Source: Salvelinus alpinus
Lineage: Eukaryota > Chordata > Actinopteri > Salmoniformes > Salmonidae
Length of the DNA stretch: 64,000 nucleotides
Direction of reading: 5' to 3'
Assembly (NCBI RefSeq): GCF_045679555.1
Contig: NC_092092.1
Coordinates: 20,754,469-20,818,468 of the forward strand
Positions within the stretch are counted from its first letter, which is position 1, and the number at the start of each line of letters is the position of its first letter. This document shows positions 1-34,904 of the stretch, in pieces. The notes under the pieces are model-generated. The model saw only the letters and a list, made by a program, of their open reading frames with translations, had not been told where the DNA came from and did no database searches. The translations under genes were made by a program, and so were the position numbers.

Positions 1-395
1 ATAATAAACTCCACGATCGGAAAAAAAAAAATTCTCTGACTACATTGTTGTACTATTCTGCCAGCAGCAAAAATTACAACGTCATGTTGTATGGTAATGA
101 CGAAACCTTCAAAATATACGTTTCAAAACATTTCAATGTCGATAACTCATTCAAAATATTGTAAATTGTAATCAATGGCCATTGCTATGGTGCTTATAAG
201 CAAATGCAAGAAGGAATTCATTAAATAAATCAGAAATATGTTTTTAAAAACATTTTTTAAGACCACTATTAGAAAATACAATGTTCAGACTTTTACTGTA
301 TATTCACAATATTGGGCTGTAGAAAAAAAACTATTCTTTGTACTGATGTAAAAGTGGGGTTGTGAGTACTCAGTAGGGTCTGTAGAATCTATATA
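1..395. other. AT-rich intergenic DNA, no gene seen
   Basis: No coding region or element end is recognised. About 45 bp at 348-391 (ending CAGTAGGGTCTGTAGAATCT) recurs on the far side of the neighbouring transposon block, at about 3250-3291. Confidence 0.5.
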
Positions 396-455
396 CAGTA
401 CTAGTCAAAAGTTTGGACACACCTATTCATTAAATGTTTTTTTTTTTTTTACTAT

Positions 456-945
456 TTTCTACATTGTAGATTAATAGGGTGAGGACATCAAAACTATGAA
501 ATAACACATATAGAAAAAAGTGTTAAACAAATCAAAATATATTTTATATTTGAGATTCTTCAAAGTAGCCAGTAGCCTTGATGACAGCTTTGCACACTCT
601 TGGAATTCTCTCAACCAGCTTCATGAGGTACTTTGGAATTCATTAACAGGTGTGCCTTCTTAAAAGTTAATCTGTGGAATTTCTTTCCTTCTTAATGTGT
701 TTTCTACATTGTAGATTAATAGGGTGAGGACATCAAAACTATGAAATAACACATATAGAAAAAAGTGTTAAACAAATCAAAATATATTTTATATTTGAGA
801 TTCTTCAAAGTAGCCAGTAGCCTTGATGACAGCTTTGCACACTTTTGGAATTCTCTCAACCAGCTTCATGAGGTACTTTGGAATTCATTAACAGGTGTGC
901 CTTGTTAAAAGTTAATCTGTGGAATTTCTTTCCTTCTTAATGTGT
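456..945. repeat. Tandem duplication, 2 x 245 bp, inside Tc1 element
   Basis: The block beginning TTTCTACATTGTAGATTAAT at 456 is repeated almost exactly from 701. Differences are a few single bases, for example CTCTTGG versus CTTTTGG. The duplicated block is the 5' subterminal region of the transposon, upstream of its transposase. The near-identity points to a fairly recent event. Confidence 0.85.
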
Positions 946-1027
946 TTGAGCCAATCAGTTGTGTTGTGACAAGGTAAGGGTGGTATACAGAAGATAGCCC
1001 TATTTGGTGAAATACCAAGTCAATGTG

Positions 1028-1212
1028 TACTCCCGAGTGGCGCAGTGGTCTAAAGCACTGCATCTCAGTGCTAGTGCTACAGACCCTGGTTCAAGTTCCG
1101 CCTGTAGGGTGGTGCACAATTGGCCTACCGTTGTTAGGGTTTGGCAGGGGTAGGCCATCATTGTAAATAAGAATTTGTTCTTAACTGCCTTGCCTAGTTA
1201 AATGAATAAAGA
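1028..1212 (+). mobile_element. tRNA-derived SINE (salmonid Hpa/Sma type)
   Basis: A pol III A-box-like stretch (GAGTGGCGCAGTGG) and a B-box-like stretch (GGTTCAAGTTC) lie in the head. The tail carries the salmonid SINE signature TTGTAAATAAGAATTTGTTC...GCCTAGTTAAAT. The middle is shorter than usual, so part of the body is deleted. It sits directly upstream of the transposase ATG of the surrounding Tc1 element. It is a SINE, not a functional tRNA gene. Confidence 0.85.
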
Positions 1213-1216
1213 TTTT

Positions 1217-2700
1217 ATGGCAAGAACAGCTCAAATAAGCAAAAAGAAACGGCAGTCCATCATTACTTTAAGACATGAAGGTCAGTCAATCTGGAAAATT
1301 TCAATAACTTTTAATGTTTCCTCAAGTGCAGTCGCAAAAACCATCAAGCTCTATGATGAAACTGGTTCTCATGAGAACCACCACTGGAAAGGAAGACCCA
1401 GAGTTATCTCTGATGCATAGGATGAGATCATTAGAGGTAACTACATTGCAGATTGCAGCCCAAATAAATGCTTCACAGAATTCAAGTAGCAGACACATCT
1501 CAACATCAACTGTTCAGAGGAGACTGCGCGAATCAAGCCTTATGGTCGAATTGCTGCAAGAAACCACTACTAAAGGACACTAATAATAAAAAGAAACTTG
1601 CTTGGGCCAAGAAACACAAGCAATGGACATCAGACCGGTGGAATTCTGTCCTTTGGTCTGAAGAGTCCAAATTTGAGATTTTTGGTTCCAACCACAGTGT
1701 CTTTGTGAGACGCAGAGTAGGTGAACGGATGATCTCCGCATGTGTGTTTCCTACCGTGAAGCATGGAGGAGGAGGTGTAATGGTGTGGGGGTACTTTGCA
1801 GGTGACACTGTCAGTGATTTATTTTGAATTCAAGGCACACTTAAACAGCATGGCTAATACATCAGTCTGCAGCAATACGCCATCCCATCTGGTTTGCGCT
1901 TAGTGGGACTATGTCACGTTCCTGACCTGTTTTCTGTTGTTTTTGTATGTGTTTAGTTGGTCAGGGCGTGAGTTGGGGTGGGCATTCTATGTTTTGTGTT
2001 TCTATGTTGGGTTAAAGGTGTTGCCTGATATGGTTCTCAATTAGAGGCAGGTGTTTGACGTTTCCTCTGATTGAGAACCATATTAAGGTAGGCTGTTCTC
2101 ACTGTTTGTTTGTGGGTGATTGTCGCTGTGTCTGTGTTTTGTTGCACCACACGGTACTGTCTCGTTCGTTCATTCGTTTTTTCCTGTTCGTGCGTTCTTC
2201 GTTTTATGTAGTTCTCATGTTCAGGTCTGTTTAACGTCGTTTGTTGTTTTATAGTTTATTCAAGTGTATTTAGTGTTATTCGTGTTTCGTCTTGTTATTA
2301 AATTTCATTATGTCTTCATACCTCGCTGCGTGTTGGTCCGATCCATGCTCCTCCTCGTCTGAGGAGGAGAACGACTACGATGACCGTTACAGACTATCAT
2401 TTGTTTTCAACAGGACAATGGCCCAAAACACATCTCCAGATTGTGTAAGGGCTATTTGACCAAGGAGAGTGATGGTGTGCTGCATCAGATGACCTGGCCT
2501 CCACAATCACCCGACCTCAACCCAATTGATACGGTTTGAGATGAGTTGGACTGCAGAGTGAAGGAAAAACAGCCAACAAGTGCTCAGCAAATATGGGAAC
2601 TCCTTCAAGAAAGTTGGAAAAGCATTCCAGGTGAAGCTGGTTGAGAAAATGTCAAGAGTGTGCAAAGCTGTCATCAAGGCAAAGGGTGGCTACTTTGAAG
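1217..2700 (+). pseudogene. Tc1-like transposase, broken
   Basis: The frame opens at ATG 1217 with MARTAQISKKKRQSII and runs into a helix-turn-helix region (VSSSAVAKTIKLYDE). A TAG stop follows GRPRVISDA at about 1420. Transposase-like sequence continues in other frames: WSEESKFEIFGSN near 1660 holds the region of the first catalytic acid, and VKHGGGGVMVWGYFAGD lies near 1760. A 480-bp LTR then interrupts it. The C-terminal part resumes at 2397 with a QDNGPKH-like segment and SPDLNPI. It is inactive because of stops, frameshifts and the insertion. Confidence 0.85.
1912..2391 (+). mobile_element. Solo LTR of a gypsy-like retrotransposon
   Basis: The 480-bp block starts TGTCACGTTCCTGACC and ends ...GACCGTTACA. 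It is flanked on both sides by the 5-bp direct repeat GACTA (1907-1911 and 2392-2396). TG...CA ends with a 5-bp duplication are diagnostic of LTR integration. No internal gag-pol remains, so it is a recombined solo LTR. Removing it and one GACTA restores the transposase sequence. Confidence 0.9.
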
Positions 2701-2920
2701 AATTTCAAATATAAAATATATTTTGATTTGTTTAACACTTTTTTGGTTACTACATGATTCCATATGTGTTATTTCATAGTCTTTCATGTCTTCACTATTA
2801 TTCTACAATGTAGAAAATAGTTTAAAAAAAAAAATTATTAAAAAAAGAAAAACCCTTGATTGAGTAGGTGTGTCCAAACTTTTGACTGGTACTGTATGGT
2901 GTTATTCCATAGTGGACTAA

Positions 2921-3060
2921 ATGAGAAAAACGAAGGAACCCACACACTGCTCTTGATAGCATCACTGCTCCTTAATACGCTTTATGTATAAGACCTCTGA
3001 CGAAGGCCGTGAGGAGTGATAATATCAAGAGCAATGTGTGGGTTCCTTTTTTTTTCTCAT
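2921..3060. repeat. Inverted repeat (hairpin), about 45-bp arms
   Basis: GAGAAAAACGAAGGAACCCA at the left and its near-complement TGGGTTCC...TTTTTCTC at the right pair over about 45 bp, with a loop of about 40 bp. It lies just outside the right end of the Tc1 element. It resembles a miniature inverted-repeat element, but I do not recognise the family. Confidence 0.6.
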
Positions 3061-4139
3061 TTTATTCAACTGTTACCATGCACCTGCAAAGAAGATAGCT
3101 CAGATGTGCGAGTGCCTTTTGAATGGTGGACTAAATAAAATGGAGTGTTGCTGGCCTTTTATTCCACCCATTCCATTGGCCATAATGCAAATCACTATAT
3201 ATGAATTACATATTGGCTTATAGAGAATTTTTTTTAAATTTGTGCCAACGTAAAAGTGCCTTTGGGAGTAGTCAGTAGGGTCTGTAGAATCTACCGCACT
3301 TTAATGCTCTATGTTACTGCCTAAGTTGTTGGGAAAGTGGTCAAATCTGTCTTGCCTTTTACTTACTAAAACTACATACAGTGGGTACTAATTGTACTAC
3401 ATAATATTTACAAAATACTGTATAGGAAAATAAGTTCTAGGACCGGTGCTGGGTGCTGCATCAGCATTTTGAGGTCTTAGCACAAGCCCAGCGACCAACA
3501 ATGTTCTGTTTAGTCTTTACTGCAGTGTGCTAAATCAGGGTCACACAGAGTGTTTCTTGGTAGTCTTAAATAAATCTACTTTGAAACAAAATGATGCACC
3601 TCACACACATGGGCTTAAAAAAAGAAGACACCTGTACCATGTCAGATATAGAGTTTAAATGTTTTCCGTTTTGAGTTTGCATCCCAATATTACACTTTAT
3701 ATACATCACAAGATCACTTTTAAGTAATGCTGATTTATTATGAAATTATGATAAATATGAATAACATTCTACCCAAGAGGCAACTAGAGTTTGGTCATTT
3801 GGTCATTTGACTGCAGGAAAGGGCTACAGACTTTAATGTTCTGAGTGATATGAGGAAACAAAGGTTAAATAACAAGAGAGAGGAAGATCAGCAGTATTCT
3901 CACAGCAGGCTGCATTCCATGTGGTTGAAACTAGAGTTAAAGTTGTCAAGCCAGCAGGGTTTCTAGAGCTTGTGATGAGAATGATTAAAGCCACACACCT
4001 TAATTTGTCAATAACCTTGAAGACTGGGCTACCAACAAAAATGTTAACAATGGAACAAATGCATCCCATTACATTTTCACATGCAAATAGCACTTGATTT
4101 ACGTTTAGAAACATATACATATATTGCCAAATTCTCTAA
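3061..4139. other. Intergenic DNA, nothing recognised
   Basis: Short open frames here show no domain-like sequence. The only notable item is the copy of the 45-bp segment at about 3250-3291. Confidence 0.4.
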
Positions 4140-5457
4140 AACGATGTTAGAGGCAGCTTAGGGTAGAGAAATGAACATTGAATTCTCCAGAAACAGCTCT
4201 GGTGAACCTTCTCGCAGTCAGCATGCCAGTTGCAAGCTCCCTCAAAACTTGAGACATCTGTGGCATTGTGTTGTGTGACAAAACTGCACATTTTAAAGTG
4301 GCCTTTTACTGTCCCCAGCACAAGGTGCACCTGTGTAATGATCATGCTGTTTAATCAGCATCTTGATATGCCACACCTGTCAAGTGGATGGATTATCTTG
4401 GCAAAGGAAAAATGCTCACAAATAGAGATGTAAACAAATTTGGTAAAAAAATTGAGATAAATAAGCTTTTTGTGCATATGAAACATTTCTGGGATTTGTT
4501 ATGTCAGCTCATAAAACATGGGACCAACACGTTGCATGGGTTTGCACAACCGAGTAATTTCTGCACAAACTGTCAGAAACCATCTCAGGGAAGCTCGTCT
4601 GGATGCTCATCGTCCTTACCAGGGTCTTAACCTGACCGCAGTTCGGTGTCGTAACCGACTTCAGTGGGCAAATGCTCATCTTCGATGGCCACTGGCACGA
4701 TGGAGAAATGTGCTCTTCATGGATGAATTTTGGTTTCAACTGTACCGGGTAAATGGCAGACAGTGTGTGTGGTGTCGTGTGGGAGAGCGTTTTGCTGATG
4801 TCAACGTTGTGAACAGAGTGCCCCATGATGGCGATGGGGTTATGGTATGGGCAGGCATAAGCTACGGACAACGAACACAATTGCATTTTATCGATGGGAA
4901 TTTTAATGCACAAAGATACCGTGACGAGATCCTGAGGCCCATTGTCGCGCAATTCATCCGTCGCCATCATCTCATGTTTCAGCATGATAATGTTGCAAGG
5001 ATCTGTAGAAGCTGACACAATTTGTGGAAGCTGAAAATGTCCCAGTTCTTCCATGGCCTACATTCTCACCAGACATGTCACCCATTGAGCATGTTTGGGA
5101 TGCTCTAGATCGAAGTGTACGACAGCGTGTTTCAGTTCCTGCCAATATCCAGCAACTCTGCACAGCCATTGAAGGGGAGTGGGACAACATTCCACAGGCC
5201 ACACTCAACAGCCTGATCAACTCCATGCAAAGGAGATATGTCGCGATGCATGAGGCAAATTGTGGTCACAGCAGAAACTGACTGGTTTTCTGATCCACTC
5301 CTCTACTTTAAAAAAAAATGTATCTGCAACCAACAGATGCATATCTGTATTCCCAGTCATGTGAAATCCATAGATTAGATCCCAATGAATTTATTTCAAT
5401 TGATTGATTTCCTTACATGAACTGGAAGTGCATGTTGTGTTTATGTGTTTGTTCAGT
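4140..5457 (+). mobile_element. Tc1-like transposon, second family
   Basis: The coding part is clear (see the transposase entry). The right end has the form GTGTTTATGTGTTTGTTCAGTA, typical of a common fish Tc1 family. The left end is eroded and its coordinate is approximate. Confidence 0.7.
4518..5280 (+). pseudogene. Tc1-like transposase, frameshifted
   Basis: Recognisable blocks are RVISAQTVRNHLREARLDA (end of the DNA-binding region), RWRNVLFMDEFWFQLY (first catalytic aspartate region), GVMVWAGISYGQRTQLHFI and HHLMFQHDNVARIC. The last should continue with a short Arg-Pro-His stretch after the second aspartate. A small deletion there at about 4990 shifts the frame. The C-terminal part (FSPDMSPIEHVWDALDRSV, with the final catalytic glutamate) continues in another frame from 5024 to 5280. 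The N-terminus is degraded. Confidence 0.88.
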
Positions 5458-6265
5458 ATATATACTGTACATCTGTAGTTCTTTCAACATGATGGCAAAA
5501 TCAACACTGATTGGTTTGTGGCTACTCCTGGAAGTTTGCAGTTGTGTCTAAAAAAACACAATTTTTCTCAAAACGGACCAGTAATAACAAGCAGGCCGTA
5601 CAACACAGTCCCTCTGAAGAAATCAACATATTTTGTTAGTATAGATACCCAGCAAAAGAGACCAATTTAAGTTTTCCAGACTCTTGAGTAATTCCAATAA
5701 CATATATAAGTGTATTTCTTTAAATATAGCCTAAACAGAACATTGATATTCCAAAAATGTAGCATGTCTTTGCAGGGGGACTCTTACTTTTAAAAAATAT
5801 ATATAAATCCGGGATCGTCCTTCCAGCATAATATCCTGCTGCTAGTAGAACTGTAATGATTCTCTGGAAGGCGGGGTAAACTTTTCTGGTGATGTCACTA
5901 GAGGTTTTTGAGGGATCCCACTTTTGGGTGGTTACTCTTCATTCCCTTCAATGATTACCCATATTGATCTCATTATTACATTTTGATCAGCACATTTTGA
6001 TCAGCATATATTTGCAGCAGCTGATAGCCTACTGTGCCTTGAGTAGATAAATTAGACTACTGTGCACTGTTCTACCAATAATGCAATGATAAAACAATAA
6101 AATGTATGCCTAAAACAGGTTTCAGTTTCAAGTTTTATTAGTCATATGTATGATATACACTGTCCAACGAAATGAATACTGGCAAGTTCCTTCTCGACAA
6201 TGCAACAACAATAAGAAATAATACAATATAAGAATATAATAGACATTTTAGCACAAGTATAATTC
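5458..6265. other. Intergenic DNA with a possible repeat tail
   Basis: No coding sequence is seen. From about 6121 the stretch TTTCAAGTTTTATTAGTCATATGTATG looks like the antisense 3' end of an interspersed repeat, but the family is not identified. Confidence 0.35.
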
Positions 6266-6715
6266 TTTTTAATTTATTTTACCAGGTAAGTTGACTGAGA
6301 ACACGTTCTCATTTGCAGCAACGACCTGGGGAATAGTTACAGGGGATGAATGAGCCAATTATAAACTGGGGATTATTAGGTGACCATGATGGTTGAGGGC
6401 CAGATTGGGAATTTAGCCAGGACACCGGGGTTAACACCCCGACTCTTACGATAAGTGCCATGGGATCTTTAATGACCTCAGAGAGTCAGGACACCCGTTT
6501 AACGTCCCATCCGAAAGACGGCACCCTACACAGGGCAGTGTCCCCAATCACTGCCCTGGGGCATTTTTTAGACCAGAGGAAAGAGTGCCTCCTACTGGCC
6601 CTCCAACACCACTTCCAGCAGCATCTGGTCTCCCATCCAGGGACTGACCAGGACCGACCCTGCTTAGCTTCAGAAGCAAGCCAACAGTGGTATGCAGGGT
6701 GGTATGCTGCTGGCA
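6266..6715 (+). repeat. Interspersed repeat, copy 1
   Basis: About 450 bp beginning TTTACCAGGTAAGTTGACTG and running through GGGATCTTTAATGACCTCAG and CCACTTCCAGCAGCATCTGG. A second, slightly shorter copy is at 17700-18092 within lhcgr, so this is a dispersed family. Open frames inside it occur in both copies but show no protein domain. Confidence 0.8.
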
Positions 6716-6834
6716 AGTGGCATACAGCAACAACAGCAAATAATACAGGAAGGCACAATTTATACTGTACAATTTATAGTACAATATTTACACATGTATC
6801 AGAGAAGGGAGGATTGGGGGGTGTTTGAAATTTA

Positions 6835-8480
6835 CATTTACATTACATTTAAGTCATTTAGCAGACGCTCTTATCCAGAGCGACTTACAAATTGGTGCAT
6901 TCACCTTATGATATCCAGTGGAACAACCACTTTACAATAGTGCATCTAACTCTTTTAAGGGGGGGGGGGGTTAGAAGGATTACTTTATCCTATCCTAGGT
7001 ATTCCTTAAAGAGGTGGGGTTTCAGGTGTCTCCGGAAGGTGGTGATTGACTCCGCTGACCTGGCGTCGTGAGGGAGTTTGTTCCACCATTGGGGTGCCAG
7101 AGCAGCGAACAGTTTTGACTGGGCTGAGCGGGAACTGTACTTCCTCAGAGGTAGGGAGGCGAGCAGGCCAGAGGTGGATGAACGCAGTGCCCTTGTTTGG
7201 GTGTAGGGCCTGATCAGAGCCTGAAGGTACGGAGGTGCCGTTCCCCTCACAGCTCCGTAGGCAAGCACCATGGTCTTGTAACGGATGCGAGCTTCAACTG
7301 GAAGCCAGTGGAGAGAGCGGAGGAGCGGGGTGACGTGAGAGAACTTGGGAAAGTTGAACACCAGACGGGCTGCGGCGTTCTGGATGAGTTGTAGGGGTTT
7401 AATGGCACAGGCAGGGAGCCCAGCCAACAGCGAGTTGCAGTAATCCAGACGGGAGATGACAAGTGCCTGGATTAGGACCTGCGCCGCTTCCTGCGTGAGG
7501 CAGGGTCGTACTCTGCGAATGTTGTAGAGCATGAACCTACAGGAACGGGTCACCGCCTTGATGTTAGTTGAGAACGACAGGGTGTTGTCCAGGATCACGC
7601 CAAGGTTCTTAGCACTCTGGGAGGAGGACACAATGGAGTTGTCAACCGTGATGGCGAGATCATGGAACGGGCAGTCCTTCCCCGGGAGGAAGAGCAGCTC
7701 CGTCTTGCCGAGGTTCAGCTTGAGGTGGTGATCCGTCATCCACACTGATATGTCTGCCAGACATGCAGAGATGCGATTCACCACCTGGTTATCAGAGGGG
7801 GGAAAGGAGAAGATTAATTGTGTGTCGTCTGCATAGCAATGATAGGAGAGACCATGTGAGGATATGACAGAGCCAAGTGACTTGGTGTATAGCGAGAATA
7901 GGAGAGGGCCTAGAACAGAGCCCTGGGGGACACCAGTGGTGAGAGCACGTGGTGCGGAGACAGATTCTCGCCACGCCACCTGGTAGGAGCGACCTGTCAG
8001 GTAGGACGCAATCCAAGCGTGGGCCGCGCCGGAGATGCCCAGCTCGGAGAGGGTGGAGAGGAGGATCTGATGGTTCACAGTATCAAAGGCAGCCGATAGG
8101 TCTAGAAGGATGAGAGCAGAGGAGAGAGAGTTAGCTTTAGCAGTGCGGAGCGCCTCCGTGACACAGAGAAGAGCAGTCTCAGTTGAATGACTAGTCTTGA
8201 AACCTGACTGATTTGGATCAAGAAGGTAATTCTGAGAGAGATAGCAGGAGAGCTGGCCAAGGACGGCACGTTCAAGAGTTTTGGAGAGAAAAGAAAGAAG
8301 GGATACTGGTCTGTAGTTGTTGACATCGGAGGGATCGAGTGTAGGTTTTTTCAGAAGGGGTGCAACTCTCGCTCTCTTGAAGACGGAAGGGACGTAAGGG
8401 ACGGAAGGGACGAAATGTGTAGTATTAGCAATAGTTAATAAGAGTCTGGTAGCAGCAGTTGTGAAGTGTACATGGATGTA
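6835..8480 (-). mobile_element. L2-type LINE, 5'-truncated
   Basis: On the minus strand a reverse-transcriptase frame is followed by the characteristic 3' tail GCTCTGGATAAGAGCGTCTG...AATGACTTAAATGTAATG (6835-6890). The tail and protein fit the L2/CR1 group of non-LTR elements. The 5' end stops where a small element begins at 8481. A tail fragment of the same family is inserted in another LINE at 29691-29753. Confidence 0.88.
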
Positions 8481-8483
8481 CAC
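6990..8483 (-). CDS. L2-type reverse transcriptase, C-terminal 497 residues open
   Basis: A single uninterrupted frame covers most of the reverse transcriptase. Visible motifs are RPVSLLSFLSKTLERAV, QSGFKTSHSTETALL, LDLSAAFDTVNH (first catalytic Asp), TTGVPQGSVLGPLLF and YHCYADDTQL (the YADD catalytic pair). The C-terminal domain follows (LDYCNSLLAGLP, LHWLPVEARIRYK). The endonuclease and N-terminus are absent. The listed start is only where the frame opens. The open frame suggests a young insertion, but without the 5' half it is unlikely to be autonomous. Confidence 0.85.
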   Translation of the reverse strand: MYIHVHFTTAATRLLLTIANTTHFVPSVPYVPSVFKRARVAPLLKKPTLDPSDVNNYRPVSLLSFLSKTLERAVLGQLSCYLSQNYLLDPNQSGFKTSHSTETALLCVTEALRTAKANSLSSALILLDLSAAFDTVNHQILLSTLSELGISGAAHAWIASYLTGRSYQVAWRESVSAPRALTTGVPQGSVLGPLLFSLYTKSLGSVISSHGLSYHCYADDTQLIFSFPPSDNQVVNRISACLADISVWMTDHHLKLNLGKTELLFLPGKDCPFHDLAITVDNSIVSSSQSAKNLGVILDNTLSFSTNIKAVTRSCRFMLYNIRRVRPCLTQEAAQVLIQALVISRLDYCNSLLAGLPACAIKPLQLIQNAAARLVFNFPKFSHVTPLLRSLHWLPVEARIRYKTMVLAYGAVRGTAPPYLQALIRPYTQTRALRSSTSGLLASLPLRKYSSRSAQSKLFAALAPQWWNKLPHDARSAESITTFRRHLKPHLFKEYLG

Positions 8484-8782
8484 TGAGTGTACAAAACATT
8501 AGGAACACCTTCCTAATATTGAGCTACACCGCTTTTTGCCCTCAGAACAGCCTCAATTCGTCTGGGCATGGTCTCTACAAGCTGTCGAAAGTGTTCCACA
8601 AGGATGCTGGCCCTTGTTGACTTCAATGCTTCCCACAGTTGTGTCAAGTTGGCTGGATGTCCTTTGGGTGGTGGATCATTCTTGATACACACAGGAAACT
8701 GTTAAGCGTGAAAAACCCAGCAGCAGTTCTTGACACACTCAAACCAGTGTGCCTGGCACCTACTACCATACCCCGTTCAAAG
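8481..8782 (+). mobile_element. Tc1/mariner-type MITE, truncated copy
   Basis: It begins CACTGAGTGTACAAAACATT after TA and matches the complete copy at 20176-20662 through CATACCCCGTTCAAAG. The right third is missing. No coding sequence is present. Confidence 0.8.
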
Positions 8783-10427
8783 GGGTACACACACTGTCTG
8801 CCATTTAACACAACACTAAACAATACATTAATTGAACTATAACGGTGACAAACGGTGCCCACAAACTGTTAGGGTCTACATAAAGCTGTCCCAACAGCAG
8901 TTCCAACATCTTACCACTGCAACATATGGGATCAGCGGAGCCTTGTCTGGCAGCGAAACAGTTCATTCAGCCTCATTTACTGCCTTTAAAAAAAAATTGC
9001 TGATATGGCTGACTTGTTTAAACAAATGTGGTTTCTAATGACAATTGAGGTGTACAAACTATGACGTAAGGGGACAACAAGCTGATAAGAGACAATCCGT
9101 CATTTCGATTAAGACATTAATGAGTGAGCTAGGACGGACATAGTCAATACAACTATTTGTTTAGCACTTTTGAAATGTACAGCGACAGAATTCAAAACAT
9201 GGGCCGTTGTTACAGTGTTCTCCCTGTACACCAAGTCAGAACCATAGGATAAGTAAAGGGGGCATTGAAGCAGACAATGAAAGCTCTTATAATATTTGAT
9301 GATTACATTTCTCTAAAACAGGTTATAGGCTACATGTGCACCACCAGGTCAGAACAGTAGGCAAGATAAAGAGCGGTAAATAGACCAAATTATTATGGTG
9401 AGACGCATGGGCTACTAACATCTTACTACACAACATACACTTAGTATTACTTTCTTAGCTACGTATACATATCTCCCTGGCATATTACATAATTTAAGCA
9501 GCAGCATACAATACATTTTTAGACACCTTGTTGTGCTGTGCTCACTTGAACAGGAAGGTGACGCAGCGGTTCTTCGTGGGCAAATTTTTTCATCAAAGTC
9601 TGGTATTCTTTGAATTTATGGCGCTTTCAAAACAACTGGGAACTGAAAAAAACAAGGTCGAATCATGATGTCATTGATCTTCAGGTCGTAGCTCTAGAAA
9701 GAGGCCGAATGTACAATTCCAAGTTGGATGACCGTTCGAAACGTATTTTCCCAGTCAGAGCTCATTTATTCCCGACTTGCCAGTTGTCTTGAACTCACTG
9801 AAGTCAAGTTTTCTCTGTTCTGAATTATTAATTTTTTTGCAAAAAATGTGGGTCGCCATTGAGCCTTATGTGAAATGCAAGGCTGGTTTACACTTGGTCT
9901 AACCACTGTCTGTGGACACTGGTCTCATTCTAATGGTCTACAGACAGCCTCTGCTTGAAGATATTCCATATGACTGTAAAATAAATAAATATGTATATAT
10001 ATATTTGAATAGTTATTCTGTTACAAAACAGGTACATAGTGTAGGATTGATTCACCAAGCAAGTCTGGGATGCCAACAGAAAATGTTGTTTTATTTAAAT
10101 ACAATTTGGTTGAATGACACATTTAGCCATATGAGAATTACATTGGAGTTCAAATGTTTACCGTCTCTTTGATTTACAGTAAATTGCAGACAATCCTGGT
10201 TCTACTGTAAGACCCAGTTAAAGAAAAAAGTTAAAGAAAAGTCCCATCCGAACAATAACCCCCCCCCCCCCAGTAAGACTGTAGTAACCAGTGAATTTCA
10301 CTACAAAATACAATACTGTAAGGTCACTTGTTGCTACTGTTGATGATAATAAATAGAACAAAATAAAAAAGCTTAGTCTATTCTTCATCCTCTTTGAAAA
10401 AATGTATTTCAGGTATAGGGTGCCATT
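8783..10427. other. 3' flank and probable 3' UTR side of lhcgr
   Basis: No second gene is seen. On the minus strand AATAAA occurs at 10090-10095 and 9767-9772; either could be the lhcgr polyadenylation signal. A run of Cs lies at 10259-10271. About 9560-9800 resembles a dispersed salmonid repeat (AATTCCAAGTTGGATGACCG). Confidence 0.4.
10090..10095 (-). promoter_or_regulatory. lhcgr: Candidate polyadenylation signal of lhcgr
   Basis: AATAAA on the minus strand about 335 bp beyond the lhcgr stop codon. The hexamer alone is weak evidence in AT-rich DNA; the position is plausible. Confidence 0.35.
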
Positions 10428-34212
<23,785 letters not shown>

Positions 34213-34560
34213 TGAATTATCCTACTTTTCAAATTGAAGCAATAAATCCCAAGGACCACATACAGTAGGAGCAGCAAAGATGATGATGACAACCATTTAC
34301 GTCCTTCTGTTGGAACAGACTTGGTGGATTGATGCAGCGTACGTTTTAATGGAGGAAGAAACAAACATTGCTCTATCCATCGAAAGGATAGCCTGTGAAA
34401 TAAATTCCAAATAGTGCCTTGAGCGCATTGTGCAGACGCGAGCGCACCAGATGCTCCCCAGTCCCGCCTACCCCTTAATCTCTCCGCGTCACGTGTGAAC
34501 TGTCAGTATTATAGCGATTGCAAGGGCCGGGGGATGTCATGGTCCTTTCTGGCATTAACC
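34213..34560 (-). promoter_or_regulatory. lhcgr: Probable lhcgr 5' UTR and core promoter
   Basis: The stretch is more GC-rich than its surroundings around 34430-34500. On the minus strand it contains a GGCGGGAC GC-box-like element (about 34465) and a CACGTG E-box (about 34491). No TATA box is evident, in line with the GC-rich TATA-less promoters known for mammalian LHCGR. The transcription start is not determined. Confidence 0.45.
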
Positions 34561-34904
34561 TACAGTATCTACCCATAGTCTACCTCTCAAACATGACATA
34601 ATTACTTGATTATGTATCTATTCTGAGGCAAGATACAGTATAACTTCAATAAAATATAAACGTATTAAATATCAACATATTAACTCTCATAAAATATCAC
34701 ATTTCTGAATGTTTTATTATGGAGGTCCCAAGCCATTAGTTCAAGCCCTGTCTAAGCCTAGTGGAAATGCACCATAATAGAATGGTTTCCAACAGCTTGT
34801 TTTGCATTATTGCACCAGAGACAAGAGATAGGCCTAATTCAAGATAAGAACAATATCTTCTAGCCTATGTGCCAGTTTGCATTTGGCAGAACAGAAGGCC
34901 AAAG

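Larger units (their letters stand above)
396..2894 (+). mobile_element. Tc1-like transposon, composite with nested insertions
   Basis: The left end begins CAGTACTAGTCAAAAGTTTG and the right end is its inverted counterpart, ending ...CTGGTACTG. Both ends are flanked by TA (394-395 and 2895-2896), the target duplication of the Tc1/mariner superfamily. The element carries a broken DD34E transposase on the plus strand. It has been enlarged by a 245-bp tandem duplication, a SINE and a solo LTR. A shorter copy of the same family is at 15947-16906. Confidence 0.9.

Noticed and set aside
1028..1212. tRNA gene
   Set aside because: A- and B-box-like elements belong to a SINE head with SINE body and tail; no clover-leaf with anticodon arm and mature ends.
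6990..8483. Host gene encoding a 497-residue protein
   Set aside because: It is plainly an L2-type reverse transcriptase with YADD and an L2 3' tail.
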